Shown piece by piece: positions 26,897 through 35,383 of a stretch of 64,000 nt of DNA; position 1 is the stretch's first letter, and the number at the start of each line of letters is the position of its first letter. The notes beneath the pieces were generated by a model. That model was not told the DNA's origin and did no database searches. It was given only the letters and a program-made list of their open reading frames with translations. Where the stretch lies: assembly GCF_018398875.1 (NCBI RefSeq), contig NZ_JAGWDK010000004.1:1-64000 (forward strand), given 5' to 3'. The stretch is from Bradyrhizobium sp. sGM-13. GTDB taxonomy: Bacteria; Pseudomonadota; Alphaproteobacteria; Rhizobiales; Xanthobacteraceae. Position numbers and translations under genes: made by a program.

Positions 26897-28288
26897 CTAT
26901 CCGCGGATCGCCGCATTGGCCTTCTCGGCGGCGTTGGTCATCGCAATCTTCGCTGGTCTCGCTTCGGTGACCACTTCATTCACGCCAATCATGAAAGCGT
27001 CCAGGATGGGTCTCGAGAGCGGATGGAAAAGGATCGCCTTGGCGCGGTCGACGTCGGCATTCTGCAAGTTGGTCAGCGCCGCCTCGGCGGCTTGTGCGCC
27101 GAACGCCTTCTTGAAGTCCTCGCTCGACCAGGCCGACACGCGTGTCGTCGCCAGCCCGGCTGCGGCGGTCCGCAGCGAGGTCGGTTTGCTTGTCGCCCAC
27201 ATCAGAAACAAGAACGCCGCCCGCTTGTTTCTTGAATGGGAATTGATGCAGGCCTGCCAGTGCGACATGAAGGGCACGGACGTGCGACCGGGGGCATGTG
27301 GAAAGGCGGCGAACACAGTCCGCCCGGCAACGTGGCTTTTGGCTGGATTGGAGATGTCGGTAGCGAAGTTGCTGCTGTCGATCGCCATCGCCGTCTTGCG
27401 CTGCAGGAAGTCGTCCAGCACGTGGTACCATTCATAGCCGCTCACACCGCTAGGTCCGGCTTGACTGAGCAATCGACCGTACATCTCGACGGCCGCGATG
27501 GCCTCCGGACTCGTGAAAGCGGCCTTGTTGTCCTTGACCATGTCCCCACCGTAGGAGAACACGAAGCTCATGGCCGGCACGGACGAATTGCCGCCGGCCT
27601 GCGCCCGCATCGCGATCCCCGACATCTCATTGGTCTTGGCCGCGTTGGCGGTGGTGAGGAGTTCGTCGAAAGTCTGGGGAACGCGCAGATTCTTGGCTGC
27701 CAGCGCGTCGCCGTTGATGAACAAGGTCACGGCCTCGGAAGTGATCGGGCAGGCGTAGCGCTCGCCGTCCCGCCACAACGGAAAGGTTCGGGCTGTCTTG
27801 AGAAGATCGCTCTCATCATACCAGCCGAGATCGGTCAGCGACCGGTCGGAATAATAGGCGTTCAACGGCTCGAGCCATCCTTTTGAGATGCCCTGGCCAT
27901 AGGCCGTAAACATGAAGACGTCGGGTGTGCTGCTGCCGCGGGCGAGTTGGATCGGCAGCGCGCCCATGTACGCGGTCTCCAATCGGAAGTCGGTGACGAC
28001 GATGATACCGGTGAGCTTGGTGAAATCCCACAGAAGCGGTGTGATCGCGTTCGACCAGGGATGGATCGCGCCTGCGAGCGTGATCGTCTGCCCGGCAAAT
28101 TGTTTCCAATCTATCGCAGCGTGCGCATAGACACCGGCGACATCCTCTGCGAAACCCCACCGCGGCAGGATGACGAGGGCCGGCAGGGCGACACCCGCTG
28201 CGCCCAATCCCTTGACGAAGCTGCGCCGGCTGGCCGACCCGGGACGGCTCGGAAGCTTTTCACCCTGCACCATTTCATTTGGAGCCAT
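26897..28288 (-). CDS. Orphan extracellular solute-binding protein (family 1 type), Tat signal
   Basis: This 463-residue periplasmic binding protein of the maltose/sugar-binding superfamily has a twin-arginine signal SRRSFVKGLGAAGVALPAL at about residues 20-38, suggesting export folded. Typical features are VFMFTAYGQGISKGWLEPLN and the TFDELLTTANAAK lobe. No permease or ATPase gene is adjacent, which is unusual. It is divergent from a CHASE3 sensor kinase gene only about 230 bp away, so it could act as a periplasmic sensor partner rather than a transporter component; this is an inference. Confidence 0.82.
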   Translation of the reverse strand: MAPNEMVQGEKLPSRPGSASRRSFVKGLGAAGVALPALVILPRWGFAEDVAGVYAHAAIDWKQFAGQTITLAGAIHPWSNAITPLLWDFTKLTGIIVVTDFRLETAYMGALPIQLARGSSTPDVFMFTAYGQGISKGWLEPLNAYYSDRSLTDLGWYDESDLLKTARTFPLWRDGERYACPITSEAVTLFINGDALAAKNLRVPQTFDELLTTANAAKTNEMSGIAMRAQAGGNSSVPAMSFVFSYGGDMVKDNKAAFTSPEAIAAVEMYGRLLSQAGPSGVSGYEWYHVLDDFLQRKTAMAIDSSNFATDISNPAKSHVAGRTVFAAFPHAPGRTSVPFMSHWQACINSHSRNKRAAFLFLMWATSKPTSLRTAAAGLATTRVSAWSSEDFKKAFGAQAAEAALTNLQNADVDRAKAILFHPLSRPILDAFMIGVNEVVTEARPAKIAMTNAAEKANAAIRG

Positions 28289-28522
28289 GTGGTTGCTCCT
28301 GGCGGGGAGTGGCCTTCACAACAGCCGAGCGATCCTACCCGTGACGTTCTGGCCCCTTGCGAGGGGACTGACGGGCTTCTAAGCCGGTGCAATCTGCAGG
28401 GTTGAGCGTGCCGGTTCCTATCTAAACTACGCAGACTGCGCCTGTATTTTTACTATACTGGCAATACTCTTCATCGGCATCAGAAAAGAGCCGCTCACGC
28501 GAGCATCGAAGACTTAAGGCTA

Positions 28523-30718
28523 ATGTCAGTCCCTCTGACCCAGTCCTTTCGGTGGTTTGCTCGTCCGCTGACGCTGGTGGTCGTCGCGGTGGTTCTGGCT
28601 GTCGTGGTCTCGACCAGTTTTCTCGGCCTTCGATATTGGCAGGAGCGACAAGCGGTGAGTCTTGCACACGAGCGCAGCCATCAGGTGCTCGACACGCTGG
28701 ATCGGCTGCGGGCGGTCATCGCCGACGTGGAGGCCCAAAGACGCGGGTATCTGCTGACTCTCGACCCCTCATATCTCAAGGCTTACGGCGTCTCCGACGA
28801 AAGCGTACGACGAGACGCGCAGGCGCTCCAGGCGCTCGTCGCGAACGATCCATTGCAGAACCATCGTGCCGGACATCTGGCGCTGACAGTTGCAGCCAAG
28901 CTGCGTGAGATCGATGACATCGTCAAGACGGCCAGCACCTCCGGGCTGGCGGCGCTGACCATGATCCGCAGCCTGGACGAGATAAGGTCGCAAATCGACC
29001 AGATGGTGGACCACGAGCGTTTCCTGCTCGTGGATCAGGAGAAGCGCGCCGAGGCACTCGAACAAAGCAAAGCCTGGCTGATCGCGACCGCGATCGTCAT
29101 TGTCGCAGTCCTGGCGGTGGTGGCGTTGGCGCTTGCACGGCTCGAAGCGATAAGACGGCGTAAGGCGATCGCGGAGAACATCGCGCTCCACGGCGATCTC
29201 CTCGCGCGCGACAAGAAGATCCGGCACCTGGTCGACGCCAACATCGTTGGCATCATCATTTGGGATCTCGAAGGTCGCATTCTTGAGGCCAACGACGCAT
29301 TTCTCCGTATGTTGGGTTACAACCGGGAGGATCTTGCCTCGGGTTGCCTGAGCCGGACCGACCTGACGCCGGCGGAATGGCGCGACCGCGATTCACGCAC
29401 GGTGGCGGAGCTGAAGCGGATGGGGACCGTCCAGCCATTCGAGAAAGAGTATTTTCGGAAGGACGGCAGTCGCGTGCCCGTGCTGCTCGGCGGGGTGATG
29501 TTCGAACAAAGCCCGGATCAAGGCGTTAGTTTTGTCCTCGATCTGACCGAGCGCAAGCGGGCGGAAGAGGCACTGCGGCAGAGCGAGGAACGCTTTCGCA
29601 CCCTCGTGCAGTTCTCTTTCGACGTGTACTGGGAGACTGATGCGCAACATCGCTTCACTCACCAGGAGTTCGCGGAGAGCCTTGCCGACGCGCCGGCGCC
29701 GGGCGCCGAGATCGGCAAGACCCGTTGGGAAGTGCCTTACCTGGAGCCGGATGAAGAGGCCTGGCGCAAGCACCGGGAAACGCTCGATGCCCACTTGCCG
29801 TTTCGCGATTTTGAGCTTGCGCGAGCTGGCCCCGACGGCAGCAAGCGTTACGTGTCCGTCTCCGGGCTGCCGGTGTTTGACAAGACGGGACGCTTCGTCG
29901 GCTACCGCGGTGTCGGGCGGCACATCACCGAACGCAGGCGGGCCGAAGAAGCCTTGCGCGCCATGCAGGCGGAACTCGCGCACGCCAATCGCGTCACCAC
30001 GATGGGTCAATTGACGGCCTCGATTGCCCATGAGGTCAACCAGCCGATCGCGGCGACGGTTACCAATGCCGGGGCTGCCCTGCGCTGGCTCAGCGCTCAA
30101 CCGCCCAATCTCGGCGAGGTTCGGGATTCCCTTCGTCGTATCGTCGAGGACGGCAAGCGCGCCGGCAACGTCATCAACGGGATCCGGGCCCTCATCAACA
30201 AGGTGCCGCCGCGGAACGATCGGTTCGACCTCAATGAAGCCATCCTCGAAATGGTCGTGCTGACCCGGAGCGAAGTGCTCAAGCATGGCATCTTGCTGCA
30301 GACCGACCTCGCGCCGGGCTTGCCTATGGTGAAAGGCGATCGCACCCAACTTCAGCAGGTAATTCTAAACCTGATCCTCAATGCCATTGAAGCGATGGAC
30401 GGCGTCGACCAGCGGGCAGGCGCGTTGCGGATCAGTAGCGAGAGGGAGGTCGCGGGCGGCGTGCTCGTCACGGTTCGCGATTCCGGCCCGGGCCTGGACC
30501 CGGCGGATGTCGAGCGCGTGTTCCAGGCCTTCTATACGACGAAGGCCAAGGGCATGGGCATGGGCCTCGCCATCTGCCGCTCGATGGTCGAGGCTCACGG
30601 TGGACGGATGTGGGCGAGCGCGAACGAACCGCGGGGCGCAGTGTTTCAATTTTCCCTGCCGTTGGAACAAGACGAGACCGTTCAAGCCCGGCAGATCCGG
30701 TCCAACCCGGCTGCATGA
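28523..30718 (+). CDS. CHASE3-PAS-PAS sensor histidine kinase
   Basis: This 731-residue membrane kinase has TM1 at about residues 14-36, a periplasmic CHASE3 domain (about 40-180, with VIADVEAQRRGYLLT), TM2 about 188-209, and PAS1 about 228-345 with ERKRAEEALRQSEERF as linker. PAS2 spans about 352-475. The phosphoacceptor helix has His about 503 in SIAHEVNQPIAATV, and the ATPase domain shows VILNLILNAIEAMDG, RDSGPGLDP and GMGMGLAICRSMVEAHGG. No response regulator is adjacent, so the partner lies elsewhere. It is divergent from the orphan binding-protein gene. Confidence 0.9.
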   Translation: MSVPLTQSFRWFARPLTLVVVAVVLAVVVSTSFLGLRYWQERQAVSLAHERSHQVLDTLDRLRAVIADVEAQRRGYLLTLDPSYLKAYGVSDESVRRDAQALQALVANDPLQNHRAGHLALTVAAKLREIDDIVKTASTSGLAALTMIRSLDEIRSQIDQMVDHERFLLVDQEKRAEALEQSKAWLIATAIVIVAVLAVVALALARLEAIRRRKAIAENIALHGDLLARDKKIRHLVDANIVGIIIWDLEGRILEANDAFLRMLGYNREDLASGCLSRTDLTPAEWRDRDSRTVAELKRMGTVQPFEKEYFRKDGSRVPVLLGGVMFEQSPDQGVSFVLDLTERKRAEEALRQSEERFRTLVQFSFDVYWETDAQHRFTHQEFAESLADAPAPGAEIGKTRWEVPYLEPDEEAWRKHRETLDAHLPFRDFELARAGPDGSKRYVSVSGLPVFDKTGRFVGYRGVGRHITERRRAEEALRAMQAELAHANRVTTMGQLTASIAHEVNQPIAATVTNAGAALRWLSAQPPNLGEVRDSLRRIVEDGKRAGNVINGIRALINKVPPRNDRFDLNEAILEMVVLTRSEVLKHGILLQTDLAPGLPMVKGDRTQLQQVILNLILNAIEAMDGVDQRAGALRISSEREVAGGVLVTVRDSGPGLDPADVERVFQAFYTTKAKGMGMGLAICRSMVEAHGGRMWASANEPRGAVFQFSLPLEQDETVQARQIRSNPAA

Positions 30719-30888
30719 GGTTGCAGATTGCGAGAAGCAAAGTGAGCTATTCGTGGCTGGAGCAGATGTCCCTGCGCTGTGCTCGGACCGGCCACAATGA
30801 GGCAAACGCGGACATGCGCTAGACATTGCTTCCCACCTGAAGGGGCTGCAGAATGGCGGCGTCAGAACAGGTCCACGGGAGGGATATC

Positions 30889-32178
30889 ATGATCTCACGT
30901 CGTCTTGTCATCCGACTGCTTGGGGCCGCAGCAATAGCTTTCGCGCTCAGCCCCGTCCCGGTGGCCCAGGCGTTTTCGCCCGAGGCGCGCAACGCCAAGC
31001 TCGATGAAGTCCTTCGGGGTTTGGTGGAAGGCCGCAGCACTCCGGGTATCGTGGTGCTGATCCTCCAAGACGGCCGCCCGGTCTACAGCCGCAGCGTCGG
31101 CGTTCGCGAGGTTGGGAGTACCGCGCCGATCGGCGCAAACGACATGTTCCGAGTTGCCTCAATGACGAAGGCTGTCACCTCGGTGGCGGCGATGATCCTT
31201 GTCGAGCAGGGCAAAATTGGCCTGGATGATCCGGTTAGCCGCTTCCTCCCCGAGTTCACCAAGTTTCGGGTGCGAGGGCCCGACGGCGCCGAGGGGCAGG
31301 CCAACAGGCCCCCGACAATCCGCGAACTGCTGACCCATACCGCCGGGCTCTCCTATAACTTCATCAATAATCCCCGGCTCGTGGATGCATATCGCGACGC
31401 GCGCGTGACCGACGGGCTAGATCAGCCCGAAGTAACCACCGCTGAAGCAATGCAGCGTCTCGCCTCCGTTCCGCTTGGCTATCAGCCTGGTACGGGCTGG
31501 GAATACTCGCTTGCGACGGACGTGCTCGGCGCCGTCATCGAGAAGGTGACGGGAAACAGCCTGGAATCCTTTGTCACCGAGCGCATTGCAAAGCCCTTGC
31601 GCATCGAGAGCTTTGTGTTCAACGTGCCTGAGACCGTTCGCTCACGCTTCGTGCAGGTGACGCGACCCGCACAGGTCACGGGCGCACTCGGCACAGGCTA
31701 CGTTCCCGTGATGGGACCTGAGGCGGTGCCGTTCCCACCCACCAAGGGCACTGCCAGCCTCGACCCGAACCGCGCCTTCTCTCCGACGGCGTACAATTCC
31801 GGCGGCGCCGGCATGAGTGCCACTATCGGTGACTACGTGCGGTTCTTGCAGATGCTGCTGAACGAGGGCGAGCTTGACGGCGTGCGGGTGCTCCGCGCTG
31901 AGACGGTCCGGCAGATGACGCAGAACGCGACCGGCAACATGCCGACGATTCGCGGGCCCGGCTGGGGCTTCACGCTGGGCTTTGGGATTCTGACTGATCC
32001 CGCCGCAGCCAAGAGCCGTCTTCCGGCCGGTAGCTATGGATGGGGCGGCATCTATGGCACGCAGTTTTGGATCGATCCGACAAACCGCGTCATCGGCGTA
32101 GTCATGACCCAGACGGCGATCATTGGCTCCGGTCCCATTTCGAATCCCGTCCGGGAGGCGTTCTATGCGGCCGATTGA
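30889..32178 (+). CDS. Class C beta-lactamase-like serine hydrolase
   Basis: This 429-residue exported protein of the beta-lactamase/esterase (EstB, penicillin-binding-protein-like) superfamily has a signal peptide at about residues 1-25 (VPVAQAF). The nucleophile motif SxxK is RVASMTKAVTS, and the second motif is probably YSL in GWEYSLATDVLG. The late segment YGWGGIYGTQFWIDP corresponds to the H/KxG region. ATG 30889 is preferred over ATG 30853 because GGGAGGG sits about 6 bp upstream. True antibiotic hydrolysis cannot be assumed; many members are esterases or peptidases. Confidence 0.85.
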   Translation: MISRRLVIRLLGAAAIAFALSPVPVAQAFSPEARNAKLDEVLRGLVEGRSTPGIVVLILQDGRPVYSRSVGVREVGSTAPIGANDMFRVASMTKAVTSVAAMILVEQGKIGLDDPVSRFLPEFTKFRVRGPDGAEGQANRPPTIRELLTHTAGLSYNFINNPRLVDAYRDARVTDGLDQPEVTTAEAMQRLASVPLGYQPGTGWEYSLATDVLGAVIEKVTGNSLESFVTERIAKPLRIESFVFNVPETVRSRFVQVTRPAQVTGALGTGYVPVMGPEAVPFPPTKGTASLDPNRAFSPTAYNSGGAGMSATIGDYVRFLQMLLNEGELDGVRVLRAETVRQMTQNATGNMPTIRGPGWGFTLGFGILTDPAAAKSRLPAGSYGWGGIYGTQFWIDPTNRVIGVVMTQTAIIGSGPISNPVREAFYAAD

Positions 32179-32283
32179 AAAGTTTGATACCAAGCTAGGA
32201 ATCGGTCGGCGCCCGCAAGGCCGGTGACGTCCCGCTCAAACGGTGCTCTCGGTCTACCTCTAGGAGCGGGAGTATATTTATCG

Positions 32284-32763
32284 ATGGCTGTCAGCTCCGC
32301 CGATCTGAAAGCGTTCTTGCTCGCCACACCTTTCTTCGGTGGCCTTTCAGATGCGGGCCTCGATCTCCTGATTTCGATGCTGGTCGAACGCCGCTTCGAC
32401 GCCGGTGCCACTGTCGTCGCGGAAGGAGAACCGGGGCGCTCCATGTTCATTGTTCACTCTGGCCAGCTCGTGGTGAGCAAGCGGGCGGATGCCGGACGCG
32501 TGATTCGCATGGCGGATCTCGGGCCCGGTGATTTCTTCGGCGAAATGACGCTTATCGAAATGCAGAACCGATCAGCCACCGTCGTCGCGGAGAGCCCAAC
32601 GGTGCTGTACGAGCTCACGGCACAAAAGCTCTACACGTGCTACAAAACCGACATCCATGCGTATGTGATGGTAATTCAGAATATCAACCGCGAGCTTTGT
32701 CGGCGGCTCCGCCGCGCCGACGACCGCATCGCCAAGCTGCAGATGCCTCACGCGAGTCAATGA
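32284..32763 (+). CDS. Cyclic-nucleotide-binding-domain protein without DNA-binding domain
   Basis: This 159-residue protein consists of a single CRP-type cyclic nucleotide-binding fold: LLATPFFGGLSDAGLDLL at the start, then the GEPGRSMFIVHSGQLVV strand pair, and a GDFFGEMTLIE phosphate-binding cassette lacking the usual Arg-Ser pair but followed by RSATVVAE. The C-terminus ends in a helix with no helix-turn-helix, so it is not a transcription factor on its own. ATG 32284 is chosen over GTG 32224 on homology of the domain start. The partner is unknown. Confidence 0.82.
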   Translation: MAVSSADLKAFLLATPFFGGLSDAGLDLLISMLVERRFDAGATVVAEGEPGRSMFIVHSGQLVVSKRADAGRVIRMADLGPGDFFGEMTLIEMQNRSATVVAESPTVLYELTAQKLYTCYKTDIHAYVMVIQNINRELCRRLRRADDRIAKLQMPHASQ

Positions 32764-32784
32764 CGCAGATTTCGCGCGCGGCGT

Positions 32785-32836
32785 GGGTGGGACGAAGAAC
32801 TGCGAACAGCGCAGTGGCGCCTCACGCTGCGCAACT
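32785..32836 (+). repeat. Intergenic repeat, copy 2 (about 50 bp)
   Basis: This is the second copy of the repeat at 26807: the first 19 bp are identical and the tail GCCTCACGCTGCGCAACT is similar. As in copy 1, it lies between a plus-strand gene end and a convergent minus-strand gene. Confidence 0.5.
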
Positions 32837-32838
32837 CG

Positions 32839-33456
32839 CTACGCACTCCGACCCGGCGGGAGGACGACGACGATCGCGCCGAGCTTCACCCGATTAACGA
32901 GATCGATGACGTCCTCGTTGAGCATGCGGATGCAGCCGGAGGAGATGGCCTGACCGATATATTCCGGCTGGTTGGTGCCGTGGATGCGGTATAGGGTGTC
33001 CTTATTGCCTTCGTAAAGATAGATCGCCCGCGCGCCCAGCGGATTGGCCGGACCTCCTGCAACGCGCTTCGGGTAGGGGCCGAGCCGGGCCTGGATCTCC
33101 GCCGTCGGGATCCAATCCGGCCATTCAGCCACGCGGCCAACGGTTGCGACGCCGGACCACGCCAGCGCTTCCTCTCCCACAGTCACGCCGTAGCGGATCG
33201 CCTTGCCTCCCGGCAGGACGTAGTACAGATACTTGGCGTTGGTATCGACCAGGATGGTGCCCGGCAGCTCTTTGCGCGTGTAGTCGACAATATGTCGGCG
33301 GTAGGTCTCCGGAATGCTCGCTTGCGCGTAAGGCGCGTGGGCGAGTAACTGCCGGTCCCTAGGGGTCAAACTGGCGTTCGATGACGGCGCAAGCGTCGTT
33401 TGCACGCAGCCGCCGAGCAGCCCCACCAGTAACAACGCGAGCCCACGCCCCATCAT
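32839..33456 (-). CDS. L,D-transpeptidase lipoprotein (YkuD)
   Basis: This 205-residue lipoprotein has a signal with lipobox LLGGC (about residue 16) and ATG 33456 with GGAGG about 7 bp upstream. The YkuD domain carries the catalytic motif: IHGTNQPE and SSGCIRMLNEDVIDL, with the active Cys in SxGCxR. Such enzymes make 3-3 crosslinks in peptidoglycan or attach proteins to it. An earlier TTG (33498) is possible but less likely. Confidence 0.93.
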   Translation of the reverse strand: MMGRGLALLLVGLLGGCVQTTLAPSSNASLTPRDRQLLAHAPYAQASIPETYRRHIVDYTRKELPGTILVDTNAKYLYYVLPGGKAIRYGVTVGEEALAWSGVATVGRVAEWPDWIPTAEIQARLGPYPKRVAGGPANPLGARAIYLYEGNKDTLYRIHGTNQPEYIGQAISSGCIRMLNEDVIDLVNRVKLGAIVVVLPPGRSA

Positions 33457-33664
33457 CGCGTGTCCTCCAAGACTTGTGTGTCGCAATTTGTTGCTCAAAA
33501 AGTGTAGAAATCAAGGCGTCGTGTGACGATAACCTGTCTGGCAACAAGAATACCCGCCTTGTCGTGCGCGCATCCGCGTCCGCATGCGCATCCGCGCCCC
33601 GTCACGCGAAAGCGTCGCTCGGCTTCTCTACAATTTTCGCCAAGTAGGCCGATTGCGGCGGTAC

Positions 33665-33889
33665 TCAGCGAATGTCGCGCTCAGGCGCGTCCGTTGTCGA
33701 AGGAGACATCGCGGACCATCGGTCGTCAAAACTCGCAGTCGGGAGCTCGTTCGCGTCAACCGTAAGGCCATTCGTGCCGGCGGAGACGACAGTACCCTCG
33801 GGCGAGTGCGACCTCATAGTAGCGGCGGTTGCCACGACAGCGAGCAGCGCGACAGCCACGAACCCAGTAATCGTTCGATGCCTCGTCAT
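33665..33889 (-). CDS. Small exported/membrane hypothetical protein
   Basis: This 74-residue protein has an N-terminal helix (about residues 8-26, TGFVAVALLAVVATAATM) that could be a signal or an anchor, followed by a polar tail ending in DAPERDIR. The ATG has a strong GGAGG about 7 bp upstream. No function is recognised. It is transcribed in the same direction as the upstream minus-strand gene but stands alone. Confidence 0.6.
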   Translation of the reverse strand: MTRHRTITGFVAVALLAVVATAATMRSHSPEGTVVSAGTNGLTVDANELPTASFDDRWSAMSPSTTDAPERDIR

Positions 33890-34249
33890 CAGAACCTCCA
33901 GTGGTCCCGAAAGCCCCTCAATGTCACGGGAGCCTCGCGAAGGTTCAACGGCAATGAGACAAGTTGCATTGCGCGTCCACACACGGACAACGAAGCTGTC
34001 CCAAATTCAAATTGCTGCTCGGACTGGGCCAGGGCGTGAACCCAAGTTCAGAGTCATCGGCCAATGCCCGCGTTGGTGCGTATTCTGGGCTCGAGGTTGG
34101 ACATCGCGTGAGGTTCGCAAAGTGCTGCGAGCTCACGTTCCTGTTCTCCGTGGCGTGGCGGCGCTGACCCGACAATCTCGTTGATCCCACGGTCGGCTCA
34201 GGCCTAGACTGGCCAAGCTAAGCTATCCATGTCGTTCCGGGAGGATTCC
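33890..34249. other. Intergenic region before the cyclase-family gene
   Basis: No supported gene. A minus-strand frame (33945-34190, 81 codons) has no ribosome binding site or recognisable product. It must contain the promoter of the divergently oriented small gene and of the cyclase-family gene. Confidence 0.35.
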
Positions 34250-35296
34250 ATGAAGGTAGTTTCGCGATTCCTGCTCGCCGTGACCGTTCTCGCACTCGCC
34301 GCCGGCGGCGGCTATGCGCAGGACGGTGGCATGAAGAAGTGGTCAAAAGGAAAAGGGTGGGGCTGGGTTTGGGGGCCTCAGGACGAGGTCGGAAACCTCA
34401 ACGAGATGACCGATGCATCTCGTTTGGCCGCCTTGAAGCTCGTGACACAGGGTAAGGTCTACGATCTAGGCCTTCCGTACGACCGCTATTCATACAAATG
34501 GCCCGGCCACAGCCCGGGCGAAATCATGAGTTTCCGGTCGCCCGCGGGCGTGAGGAGCCAGAAGGATCTGCCGTTCACCACGCCGGAGGGCGGCAATACG
34601 GGCATCACCGCCTGGCATAGCAACGCGATCTTCATGAACGACAACGTGGCGACCCAGATTGATGGGCTCGGCCACATCACGCACGGACCGAAGAACGAGT
34701 TTTACAACGGTTTCACGTCCGACGAGTGGGGCGGCGACTTCGGCGTTCGCAAGGCTGACGTGACCACGATCCCGCCGATCGTTGCGCGGGGCGTCCTGGT
34801 CGACGTTGCGGGCTTCAAGAACGTGGAGGCCCTTCCGTCTTCCTATGAGATCACTGTCGCTGACATCGAGGGCGCGTTGAAGGCGCAGAACGTCGACGTC
34901 ACCCCGGGCACGGTCGTTCTGCTGCGCACGGGAACTGCGCGCTACTGGGGCGAGAACGGCCGCGACCATGCCAAAATCGGCCAGCACGACTCGGCGGGCA
35001 TCGGCCTGACAGCCGCGAAGTGGCTCGTCGAGGAGAAGGGCGCGCTTGTGCTCGGCTCCGATACATCCGGGCTCGAATATGGGCCGCCAAAGCCGGCCGA
35101 CTCTCAGGCCGTTGGCGGCAGCTTCATCCCGGTCCACGTCTATCTGCTGGTCCAGCAGGGCGTGCACATCCTGGAGTTCAATAACCTCGAGCAGCTCGCC
35201 GCCGATCGTGTCTACGAGTTCGCCTATATCCTGACCACAAACGCCATCCGCGGCACCGTGGCCGGCACGACGCTGCGGCCGCTCGCCCTCCGTTGA
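34250..35296 (+). CDS. Exported cyclase-family (kynurenine formamidase-like) hydrolase
   Basis: This 348-residue protein of the cyclase superfamily includes metal-dependent formamidases and isatin hydrolases. The signal peptide is about residues 1-24 (GGYAQ), with GGGAGGA just before ATG 34250. The metal site, HxGTHxDxPxH in classical members, reads VATQIDGLGH here, with Gln in place of the middle His, a form seen in a separate branch of the family. Later blocks TVVLLRTGTARYWGEN and SDTSGLEYGPP fit the fold. The substrate is unknown. A hairpin follows. Confidence 0.82.
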   Translation: MKVVSRFLLAVTVLALAAGGGYAQDGGMKKWSKGKGWGWVWGPQDEVGNLNEMTDASRLAALKLVTQGKVYDLGLPYDRYSYKWPGHSPGEIMSFRSPAGVRSQKDLPFTTPEGGNTGITAWHSNAIFMNDNVATQIDGLGHITHGPKNEFYNGFTSDEWGGDFGVRKADVTTIPPIVARGVLVDVAGFKNVEALPSSYEITVADIEGALKAQNVDVTPGTVVLLRTGTARYWGENGRDHAKIGQHDSAGIGLTAAKWLVEEKGALVLGSDTSGLEYGPPKPADSQAVGGSFIPVHVYLLVQQGVHILEFNNLEQLAADRVYEFAYILTTNAIRGTVAGTTLRPLALR

Positions 35297-35334
35297 GATG
35301 TTGCGTCGATTAAGCGCCACATTCGAACATCGGT

Positions 35335-35364
35335 GAAAGCCCCGGATTTTCATCCGGGACTTTC
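35335..35364. terminator. Bidirectional hairpin between convergent genes
   Basis: CCCGGAT (35341-35347) and ATCCGGG (35352-35358) form a 7-bp stem with a TTTC loop, extended by GAAAG/CTTTC with one mismatch. It lies between the cyclase-family gene and the haloperoxidase-like gene, suited to ending both transcripts. Confidence 0.6.
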
Positions 35365-35383
35365 GCGCGATCAACTCAAGCGC

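Noticed and set aside
33945..34190. 81-codon minus-strand frame
   Set aside because: It has no ribosome binding site, and its Ser/Cys/Arg-rich composition is unlike real proteins here.
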